In this document: positions 1 through 5,651 of the stretch, piece by piece | How positions within the stretch are numbered: position 1 is the stretch's first letter | Layout of the letters: every line of letters starts with the position of its first letter | Notes under the pieces: model-generated | Database searches by the model: none | What the model was told of the DNA's origin: nothing | What the model saw: only the letters and a program-made list of their open reading frames with translations | Assembly: GCA_023430065.1 (NCBI GenBank) | Contig: JAEZCG010000079.1 | Coordinates: forward strand, 1 to 24,438 | Length of the DNA stretch: 24,438 nt | Direction of reading: 5' to 3' | DNA from: Pseudomonadota bacterium | GTDB taxonomy: Bacteria > Pseudomonadota > Gammaproteobacteria > Burkholderiales > SHXO01 | Program-made: the position numbers and the translations under genes

Positions 1-180
1 CATTTCCGCGACCCGCCGACAGACGAGCTCGGCGCCGCCATACAGCGTATCCAGGCTCTTCGGCCAGCTTGCCGCCAGCCGCCACTGGATGGTGGGCTGC
101 GATTGCGCGATCGCGGGTGCAGCGACGATGCCGGTTCCAGCTCCGGCCGCGGCCGCCTTGAGAAACTTCCTGCGCTCCAT
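1..180 (-). CDS. TRAP transporter periplasmic solute-binding protein, N-terminal part (runs off the window)
   Basis: Only the first 60 codons are present, starting with ATG at 180 and running out of the window at base 1. The N-terminus MERRKFLKAAAAG has a twin-arginine (RRKFLK) motif followed by an Ala/Gly-rich hydrophobic stretch and a probable cleavage site near APAIAQ, so it is predicted to leave through the Tat system. The mature start (TIQWRLAASWPKSLDTLYGGAE) matches the DctP-like receptors of the TRAP mannitol/chloroaromatic type as I remember them. Such receptors deliver organic acids to a DctQ/DctM membrane pair in exchange for sodium, but the ligand cannot be read from this fragment. 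A strong Shine-Dalgarno, GGGAGGA, lies five bases before the ATG (minus strand, about 185-191). The partner permease genes are not visible. Confidence 0.8.
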   Translation of the reverse strand, partial: MERRKFLKAAAAGAGTGIVAAPAIAQSQPTIQWRLAASWPKSLDTLYGGAELVCRRVAEM

Positions 181-210
181 TGATCCTCCCGGTTCTCGTT
201 GACCACACTG

Positions 211-238
211 TGCGCGGCGCCACAAAAGGCGCCCCGCA
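211..238. other. Inverted repeat between the tRNA-Arg gene and the TRAP receptor gene
   Basis: TGCG (211-214) and GGCGCC (216-221) pair with GGCGCC (228-233) and CGCA (235-238). This makes a 10-bp stem with one mismatch and a six-base loop, ACAAAA. It lies in the 5' leader of the TRAP receptor gene and downstream of the tRNA on the same strand. There is no T-run after the stem in either direction, so it is not a classical intrinsic terminator. It could be an operator, a leader hairpin or a weak stop for the tRNA transcript. The rest of 181-325 shows nothing else I can name. Confidence 0.45.
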
Positions 239-325
239 CGTGAGCGCGCATTATGCGCCCACGCGATGCAAGTGGGAGGTTGGGCAGACGTTCGGGACCG
301 GCCCGGGCAATGATGAGGGAAAGAA

Positions 326-402
326 TGGCGCGCCCGGCGAGATTCGAACTCACGACCCCTGCCTTCGGAGGGCAGTACTCTATCCAGCTGAGCTACGGGC
401 GC
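326..402 (-). tRNA. tRNA-Arg, anticodon CCG, CCA end encoded
   Basis: Read on the minus strand, the 77 bases fold into a full cloverleaf. The acceptor stem GCGCCCG pairs with CGGGCGC. The D arm is GCTC...GAGT with one wobble pair. The anticodon stem CTGCC/GGCAG carries the loop CTCCGAA, and the T arm GTGAG/CTCGC carries the loop TTCGAAT. The anticodon CCG is at 366-368 and reads the arginine codon CGG. The discriminator is G, and the terminal CCA is encoded at 326-328. The sequence is close to the E. coli tRNA-Arg(CCG) as remembered. The gene stands alone, divergent from the cytochrome c gene. Confidence 0.97.
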
Positions 403-418
403 GGCGCTTGAGCCATGC

Positions 419-447
419 ATGATACGGATTCCCCTGCGGTCCGTCCA
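419..447 (-). promoter_or_regulatory. Probable sigma70 promoter of tRNA-Arg
   Basis: On the minus strand, TGGACG (442-447) is followed after 17 bases by TATCAT (419-424). Initiation would be near 412, giving a leader of about ten bases before the mature tRNA 5' end at 402. Spacing is ideal, and four of six bases in the -35 box and five of six in the -10 box match the consensus. Not tested. Confidence 0.5.
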
Positions 448-458
448 TCGAGCGGGTT

Positions 459-486
459 TTGAGGGCACGGCCCGAGTCCGTATAAT
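459..486 (+). promoter_or_regulatory. Sigma70-like promoter of the cytochrome c gene
   Basis: TTGAGG (459-464) is followed after 16 bases by a perfect TATAAT (481-486), about 38 bases before the ATG at 524. An AAGGAA Shine-Dalgarno follows at 511-516. Its -35 box is only 11 bases from the -35 box of the divergent tRNA-Arg promoter. Confidence 0.7.
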
Positions 487-523
487 TCCCCGTTTTTGCC
501 GGTATCCGACAAGGAACCATCTC

Positions 524-1066
524 ATGAGCGAAGCAAGTCACGACGCCGCCGGACCGATCAAGAACTGGAGGCAGGTCCTCGCGCTGGCGGTGGCCGCGTT
601 CGTCGTACCCGTGTTCATCATCATCGCAGTGGTGAGCATCATCACCGGTGGGCTGAACGCCGATCCCGCTGCACCGCAGATGAGCGAGGAGCGCATCGCC
701 GCGCGTATCAAGCCGGTTGGCGACGTCAATCTGGTGAAGGGCGAGGTGCCCGCCGCGGCGCCCGCTTCCGACGCCTCCGCCGCGGCACCGGCCGCGCCGG
801 CGTCCGCGCAGACGCCCGCCGCAGCCCGCTCCGGCGAGCAGGTCTACCAGCAGGCCTGTGCCATGTGTCATAGCAGCGGACTGGCCGGCGCGCCGAAGCT
901 CGGTGACAGCGCGGCGTGGAAACCGCGCATCGCGCAAGGTCTGGCCGTCCTGCACGATAACGCCATTCACGGCATCCGCGCGATGCCGGCCAAGGGAGGC
1001 AATCCCTCCCTGTCGGACGCGGAAGTTTCGGCCGCCGTAGACTACATGGTATCCACGGCCAAGTAG
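524..1066 (+). CDS. Membrane-anchored class I cytochrome c (cytochrome c5-like)
   Basis: The product is a 180-residue monohaem cytochrome c, probably an electron carrier facing the periplasm. Residues 18-41 form one hydrophobic segment that should act as an uncleaved anchor. Residues 76-101 are an Ala/Pro/Ser-rich flexible linker. The C-terminal domain contains the haem-binding motif CAMCH at 112-116, and Met154 in IRAMPAKGG is the likely sixth iron ligand. An in-frame opening extends upstream to 419, but the ATG at 524 is chosen because it follows AAGGAA with good spacing and lies downstream of the TATAAT at 481. Attachment of haem would need the cytochrome c maturation system, which is not in the window. 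The family resembles cytochrome c5 of beta- and gammaproteobacteria; its redox partner cannot be inferred from the neighbours. Confidence 0.88.
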   Translation: MSEASHDAAGPIKNWRQVLALAVAAFVVPVFIIIAVVSIITGGLNADPAAPQMSEERIAARIKPVGDVNLVKGEVPAAAPASDASAAAPAAPASAQTPAAARSGEQVYQQACAMCHSSGLAGAPKLGDSAAWKPRIAQGLAVLHDNAIHGIRAMPAKGGNPSLSDAEVSAAVDYMVSTAK

Positions 1067-1101
1067 CCGCCACTCCGTCGGCCAGGTTTGCGACGTTGAG
1101 G

Positions 1102-1128
1102 AAGGCGCGCGCGAGGCGCGCCTTTTCC
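1102..1128 (+). terminator. Intrinsic terminator after the cytochrome c gene
   Basis: AAGGCGCGC (1102-1110) pairs with GCGCGCCTT (1116-1124) around a five-base loop, and the T-run TTTT ends at 1126. The stem is very GC-rich, but the T-run is short, so termination may be partial. It ends only about ten bases before the apaH start codon, which is unusual. Confidence 0.65.
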
Positions 1129-1136
1129 GTTTCTGC

Positions 1137-1970
1137 ATGAGCACCTACGCCATCGGCGACATCCAGGGCTGCTTCGAGCCGCTGCAACGGCTGCTCGACG
1201 TCATCGCGTTCGACCCCGTGCTCGACCGCCTGTGGTTCGTCGGAGATCTGGTCAACCGCGGTCCGGATTCGCTTGCCACGTTGCGCTTCGTGCGCGATCT
1301 CGGTTCGAGCGCCGTCACGGTGCTCGGCAACCACGACCTGCACCTGCTCGCCATCGCCGAGGGATTCGAGACGCTCAAGCGCAGCGACACCCTCCTCGAG
1401 ATCCTCGAGGCACCCGACCGTGCGCTGCTGCTCGATTGGTTGCGCCGCCGCCCGCTGCTGCACCGCGAACTGGGATACACCATGGTGCACGCAGGCCTGC
1501 TCCCGCAGTGGTCGGTGGATCGGGCGCTCGCCCTGGCCGGCGAGGTCGAGAGCGTGCTGCGCGGCGACGGCTATCGCAGCTTTCTCGCCGACATGTACGG
1601 AAATCACCCGGCACGCTGGTCGGAGACCCTGTCGGGCCATGACCGCTTGCGCGTGATCGTGAATGCGATGACGCGCCTGCGTGCCTGCACCGCGGAGGGC
1701 GAGATGGACTTCGCGCACAAGGCACACCCGCGCACGCTGCCCTCGCCGTGGCTGCCCTGGTATGCGGTGCCCGGGCGCTGCAGCGCCGACGAGCCGCTGC
1801 TGTTCGGGCACTGGTCCTCGCTCGGACTGCTGCACGATGCGCACAATGTCTGGTGCCTGGACGGCGGCTGCCTGTGGGGTCGTTGCCTCACTGCGCTGCG
1901 GCTGGACGATCGGCAGCTGTTCCACGTGGACTGTGCGGCTGGATCCACGGCTCCAGCGCACGGGCGATGA
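1137..1970 (+). CDS. apaH: Symmetrical bis(5'-nucleosyl)-tetraphosphatase (diadenosine tetraphosphatase)
   Basis: ApaH splits Ap4A into two ADP and belongs to the metallophosphoesterases. The 277 residues cover the whole family length. Metal-site motifs are visible: GDIQG at 7-11, GDLVNRG at 36-42, GNHDLHLL at 64-71, the His in MVHAG (118) and the His in FGHWSSLG (225). The first motif has Gln where E. coli has His (GDVHG); as I recall, the Gln form is normal in Pseudomonas-type ApaH, so this is not a defect. The start is fixed by alignment of MSTYAIGD with the family N-terminus, although no Shine-Dalgarno precedes it and a terminator-like hairpin ends ten bases upstream. Its last 83 bases overlap the convergent acyltransferase gene. 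It is not joined to the usual gammaproteobacterial neighbours ksgA or apaG. Confidence 0.95.
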   Translation: MSTYAIGDIQGCFEPLQRLLDVIAFDPVLDRLWFVGDLVNRGPDSLATLRFVRDLGSSAVTVLGNHDLHLLAIAEGFETLKRSDTLLEILEAPDRALLLDWLRRRPLLHRELGYTMVHAGLLPQWSVDRALALAGEVESVLRGDGYRSFLADMYGNHPARWSETLSGHDRLRVIVNAMTRLRACTAEGEMDFAHKAHPRTLPSPWLPWYAVPGRCSADEPLLFGHWSSLGLLHDAHNVWCLDGGCLWGRCLTALRLDDRQLFHVDCAAGSTAPAHGR

Positions 1971-2724
1971 GGGCACGGCTGTCGTCGGCCACCTCGCGAC
2001 GCGTGCGGTCGGTGGCCTCCACGTACCCGAGGAAGTGCAGTTCCGCGCGCGGCGCAGGCTGCGCCAGGATCAGCCGGATCGACTGCAGAAGCGAGCGCTG
2101 GCCGGCATAGGCACAGTCGGCGTTGGGGCTGCCATCCGCACGTGGATAGCGGATCGCCGCCACCGCCAGCCGCGCACCGGGAGCGAGGGCGGGCTGGAAC
2201 AGGGACGCGTGGAAGGCGCCGAGCCGAGTCCCGTCCGTGGTCGTGCCTTCGGGAAAGACGGCTACCGTCTCCGGCCGCGCCATGACGGCGACGATCTCTC
2301 GGTTGATGCGTGCCGTGTCGCCGCGACGCGCGCGCTCGATGAAGATGGTGCCGGCCTGCCTGACCAGCCAGCCGGCCAGGGGCCAGCGCGCGATGTCGGA
2401 CTTCGCCACGAAGCGCACCGGGTACACGGACAGAATCACCCACACGTCCAGCCAGGAGACGTGGTTCGACACCAGCAGTGTCGGATGCCTGGCGGCCGGA
2501 TGCCGGCCGTGCACCGCCACCTTCACGTTCATCGTCGCGAGCATGCCGCGCGACCACCAGCGGATGATGCGCAGCTGACGGCGATGGCTGACCCAGGGAA
2601 ACACCGTCGCCGAGATCGAGAGCCCGAGCAGGACGTGCGTCAGCAGGCGTGCGAAGCGCCACGCGCGTAACGCAGCGCCGCTGGCGTCGCGGGCGGGATG
2701 CGCCCGCCGGCGCTGCGTCGCCAC
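1888..2724 (-). CDS. PlsC-like lysophospholipid acyltransferase
   Basis: The 278-residue protein is a membrane-associated acyltransferase of the PlsC/LPLAT family, which transfers acyl groups from acyl-ACP or acyl-CoA to a lysophospholipid or related acceptor. Motif I is NHVSWLD (His88, Asp93), motif II is [12 protein letters not shown] (125-136), and motif III is FPEGTTTDG (157-165). A hydrophobic segment lies at about 30-45. Classical PlsC usually has FPEGTRS in motif III; the TTTDG form reminds me of OlsA-like and secondary PlsC paralogues, so the acceptor may not be lysophosphatidate. It starts with GTG, one base after the stop of the nucleoside kinase gene, so translation is probably coupled. 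The tail (about residues 263-278) overlaps apaH on the opposite strand and looks unconserved. Confidence 0.85.
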   Translation of the reverse strand: MATQRRRAHPARDASGAALRAWRFARLLTHVLLGLSISATVFPWVSHRRQLRIIRWWSRGMLATMNVKVAVHGRHPAARHPTLLVSNHVSWLDVWVILSVYPVRFVAKSDIARWPLAGWLVRQAGTIFIERARRGDTARINREIVAVMARPETVAVFPEGTTTDGTRLGAFHASLFQPALAPGARLAVAAIRYPRADGSPNADCAYAGQRSLLQSIRLILAQPAPRAELHFLGYVEATDRTRREVADDSRALIARALEPWIQPHSPRGTAADRPAAAQ

Positions 2725-2725
2725 G

Positions 2726-3664
2726 TCACTGCCAGGGGCGATGCCCGAAAGCCTCCTTGAATCGCTCGGCGATCTCGTCGCGCGAGAAGCGGTGATTCTG
2801 CCCGCCGCGGCTGGCGATCTTCAGCGAACCGAGCAATGAGGCGAGGCGGCCGCTGCTCGGCCAGTCGAAGCCATTGGCCAACCCGTATAGCAGGCCGGCG
2901 CGATAGGCATCGCCGCAGCCGGTGGGATCCACGAGCTGTTCCGGCTTCACGCTCGGGATATCGAGCGTCTTCCCGCCGACGTGGATGGTCGAGCCCTCGC
3001 CCCCGCGTGTGACGACCAGCGCCTCGACCATGCCGGCGAGCTGCTCGACTGCGACACCCGTCTTTTCCTGCAGCATCCGCGCCTCGTAGTCGTTCACCGT
3101 CACGACCGTGGCTTGCCGGATGAACGTCAGCAGTTCGGGACCTTCGAACATCGGCAAACCCTGGCCGGGGTCGAAGATGAAGGGAATTCCCGCTTCATGG
3201 AACTCGCGCGCATGCTGGATCATGCCCTCGCGCCCATCCGGCGCCACGATGCCGAGCGAGGCCGAGCGCGCCTCGCTGACGCGGTTCAGGTGCGAGTGGT
3301 TCATCGCCCCGGGATGGAACGCGGTGATCTGATTGTCGTCGAGGTCGGTCGTGATGAAAGCCTGTGCCGTGTAAGTGTCGGGCACCACGCGCACGTGCGT
3401 CTGCGCCAGTCCCAGCTGCTGCAGGCGCTGCGCATAGGGCGCGTGATCCTGGCCGACGGTGGCCATGATCAGCGGGTTGCCGCCGAGCAGGTGCAGGTTG
3501 TAGGCGATGTTGCCTGCGCAGCCACCGAATTCCCGGCGCATGTCGGGCACCAGGAAGGCGACGTTCAGGATGTGGATCTGGTCGGGCAGGATGTGGTTCT
3601 TGAAGCGGTCGCGGAACACCATGATGGTGTCGTACGCGATGGAGCCGCAGATGAGCGTGTGCAT
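2726..3664 (-). CDS. PfkB-family nucleoside kinase (BthNK-like)
   Basis: The 312 residues form a complete ribokinase/PfkB kinase. The substrate-side motif FGGCAGNIAYNL is at 46-57, and the signature DPTGCGDAYRAG at 246-257 includes the catalytic base Asp252 and the anion hole. The sequence is strikingly like the Burkholderia thailandensis nucleoside kinase (BthNK), in which the same MxTLICGSIAYD start and REFGGCAGNIAY stretch occur as I recall. That enzyme phosphorylates inosine, adenosine and related nucleosides with ATP. Databases often label such proteins carbohydrate kinase or adenosine kinase, and the exact substrate is not decided by sequence. It is the first gene of a two-gene unit with the acyltransferase; I see no functional link between the two. 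Confidence 0.85.
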   Translation of the reverse strand: MHTLICGSIAYDTIMVFRDRFKNHILPDQIHILNVAFLVPDMRREFGGCAGNIAYNLHLLGGNPLIMATVGQDHAPYAQRLQQLGLAQTHVRVVPDTYTAQAFITTDLDDNQITAFHPGAMNHSHLNRVSEARSASLGIVAPDGREGMIQHAREFHEAGIPFIFDPGQGLPMFEGPELLTFIRQATVVTVNDYEARMLQEKTGVAVEQLAGMVEALVVTRGGEGSTIHVGGKTLDIPSVKPEQLVDPTGCGDAYRAGLLYGLANGFDWPSSGRLASLLGSLKIASRGGQNHRFSRDEIAERFKEAFGHRPWQ

Positions 3665-3701
3665 GAGCGCCTGTTCAGGGTCCGGGTTTCCGAGGGAGGC
3701 G

Positions 3702-3707
3702 AGTATA
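3702..3707 (-). promoter_or_regulatory. Possible -10 element for the nucleoside kinase-acyltransferase unit
   Basis: TATACT on the minus strand lies in the 66-base gap between rlpA and the kinase gene, about 38 bases before the kinase ATG. No good -35 box is present at 15-19 bases, so either an activator is needed or the unit is mostly read through from rlpA. Confidence 0.3.
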
Positions 3708-3730
3708 GCCAGTTCGCGCTGGCGGGCGCG

Positions 3731-4555
3731 TCAGCGGCCAACGATGGCGGGATCGAGCGCGAGCACCGCGCCGAGTGCAGCGGCGGCCTCGTCGGCCTGG
3801 GCACGCGTGGCGAACGGTCCGGTGCGAACGCGGAACAGACCGTCGTATTCCCGCACTGCCGTCATCGACGCGTACCGCGGCAGCGCGCGTGTGCGCCGCA
3901 CCAGGGTCTCGGCGTTTTCGCGTGAGGCGAACGCGCCCAGCTGCAGATAGATTGCCTCTCCGGGAGCGACCGCGGCACTCTGCTGCACCGTCTCGGCTGC
4001 CTGCTGCGGCAGGATCGACTCGACCCGCACGCGCCCCTGGCCGCTCGCGACGATGCCCAGCTTGTAGGCAGCCGCGTACGACAGGTCGATCAAGCGATCG
4101 GCCAGAAATGGACCGCGATCGTTGATGCGCACCACCACCGAGCGCTGCGTGTCGAGGTGCGTCACGCGTGCATAGCTGGGGATGGGCAGCAACGGGTGCG
4201 CCGCGCTCATCGAGAACATGTCGTAGGGCTCGCCTGAGGCGGTCGGCCGACCGTGGTACCGCTTGCCGTACCAGGACGCGACGCCGGTGGCCGAGTACGG
4301 CTGCAACGCGGTCATCGGGACGAAGCGGCGGCCCAGCGCGGTATACGGCCGGGCCGTGGACGCTTTGATCGGCTCGAAACGCGGTTGCGCGTCGGGCGTG
4401 GCTTCGAGCTGCGCCGGCGTGACGTCCGGCGGCCCGTCGTCGAGGTAGTACCCGCCGCGCGTCGACGGCGGCGTGTCGGGCTGGCGTCCGGGTCCAGCGC
4501 ACGCGCTCAATGCAACGAGCACTGCCAGCGCGCACACGCGCGCCGTCACCGCCAC
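3731..4555 (-). CDS. rlpA: Septal ring lytic transglycosylase RlpA (lipoprotein, SPOR domain)
   Basis: RlpA is an outer-membrane lipoprotein that cleaves naked glycan strands at the division site. The 274 residues begin with a lipoprotein signal ending in LSAC, with lipidation at Cys19. A double-psi beta-barrel domain runs from GVASWYG (91) to about 180. His120 (SAAH) and Asp146 (INDRGPF) fit the two catalytic residues known from Pseudomonas RlpA. A SPOR domain from about 201 to 270 should bind denuded peptidoglycan. The start is GTG, one base after the rodA stop; a second in-frame GTG two codons later is also possible. It is the last gene of the rod-shape operon. In many relatives dacA follows, but here a nucleoside kinase does. 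Confidence 0.93.
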   Translation of the reverse strand: MAVTARVCALAVLVALSACAGPGRQPDTPPSTRGGYYLDDGPPDVTPAQLEATPDAQPRFEPIKASTARPYTALGRRFVPMTALQPYSATGVASWYGKRYHGRPTASGEPYDMFSMSAAHPLLPIPSYARVTHLDTQRSVVVRINDRGPFLADRLIDLSYAAAYKLGIVASGQGRVRVESILPQQAAETVQQSAAVAPGEAIYLQLGAFASRENAETLVRRTRALPRYASMTAVREYDGLFRVRTGPFATRAQADEAAAALGAVLALDPAIVGR

Positions 4556-4556
4556 G

Positions 4557-5651
4557 TCAACTCTGCACCAGACGCTTGTGCGTCTGGATGCTCATCAAGA
4601 TGCCGAGTCCGAACAGGATGCTCACCAGCGACGTGCCACCGTAGCTGACGAGCGGCAACGGCACGCCCACCACCGGCAGCACGCCGGCCACCATGCCCAT
4701 GTTCACCACCACGTAGGTGAAGAAGGTCATGGTGATGGCGCCTGCCAGCAGGCGGGTGAACAGGGTCGAGGCGTTGAAGCTGATGAACAGTCCGCGGCCG
4801 ATGACGAACAGGAACAGGATCACCAGCACGACGTTGCCGAACAACCCGAACTCCTCGGAGAACACGGCGAAGATGAAGTCGGTGGTGCGCTCCGGCAAGA
4901 AGTCCAGGTGGGCCTGGGTGCCGTTGAGCCAGCCCTTGCCGAACAGTCCACCCGAACCCAGTGCGATCGCGGCCTGGATCGTGTGGTAACCGGCGCCGAG
5001 CGGATCCTGGGCGGGGTCGAGCAGCGTGATTACGCGCTGGCGCTGGTAATCGTGCATCACCGACCACAACAGCGGCAGGCTGGCAAGCGCCGTCACCGCG
5101 ACGGCGACGACGATCTTCCAGCTCAGGCCGGCGAGGAAGATGACAAAGAAGCCGGCGGCGGCCACCAGCAGCGACGTCCCCAGATCGGGCTGCTCGGCAA
5201 TGAGCAGTACCGGCACCGCCATCATGATCGCAGCGATGACGAAATCGCGCAGCTTGAGGATCGCCTCGTAGCGGTCGAAGTACCAGGCGAGCGCCAGCGG
5301 CACCGCGATCTTCATCAGTTCGGAGGGCTGGATGCGCGTCACGCCCAGGTCCAGCCAGCGCTGTGCGCCCTTGGTGGTATCGCCGAAGAACATGACGGCC
5401 ACCAGCAGCACCAGTCCCAGCACGTATGCCGGCATGGCCAGGCGCTGGATGTAGTGCGGCGGGACGTTCGCCGCCAGCCACATCACGCACAGCGCGATGC
5501 CGATGTTCGCCACCTGGTTGCCCACGCGCGCGAAGCTCTCGCCCGATGCACTGTAGAGCGTGATCAGGCCGACGACCAGCAGCGCGCCGATCGCCGCCAG
5601 CAGGTAGCTGTCCACGTGCCGCCCGAGGAAGACGAGAATGCGGTCAATCAC
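4557..5651 (-). CDS. rodA: Rod-shape peptidoglycan glycosyltransferase RodA
   Basis: RodA is the SEDS-family polymerase that, together with PBP2, builds glycan strands from lipid II in the lateral wall. The 364-residue protein is almost entirely hydrophobic, with about ten membrane spans. Family landmarks include LITLYSASGE near the N-terminus, GAQRWLDLGVTRIQPSELMKI, EQPDLGTSL, and the C-terminal PLVSYGGTSLV. GTG is the start: GTGATTGA contains both the start of rodA and the stop of mrdA, an eight-base overlap that implies coupled translation. The length and gene order (mrdA-rodA-rlpA) are normal. Confidence 0.96.
   Translation of the reverse strand: MIDRILVFLGRHVDSYLLAAIGALLVVGLITLYSASGESFARVGNQVANIGIALCVMWLAANVPPHYIQRLAMPAYVLGLVLLVAVMFFGDTTKGAQRWLDLGVTRIQPSELMKIAVPLALAWYFDRYEAILKLRDFVIAAIMMAVPVLLIAEQPDLGTSLLVAAAGFFVIFLAGLSWKIVVAVAVTALASLPLLWSVMHDYQRQRVITLLDPAQDPLGAGYHTIQAAIALGSGGLFGKGWLNGTQAHLDFLPERTTDFIFAVFSEEFGLFGNVVLVILFLFVIGRGLFISFNASTLFTRLLAGAITMTFFTYVVVNMGMVAGVLPVVGVPLPLVSYGGTSLVSILFGLGILMSIQTHKRLVQS

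Noticed and set aside
1137..1172. Apparent loss of a metal-binding His in ApaH (GDIQG in place of GDIHG).
   Set aside because: As I recall the Gln form is common in functional ApaH of Pseudomonas and relatives, so it is not evidence of an inactive enzyme.
726..1976. Long minus-strand open frame across cytochrome c and apaH.
   Set aside because: Antisense shadow of two well-identified genes in GC-rich DNA; the composition is Arg/Ala/His-rich without a domain.
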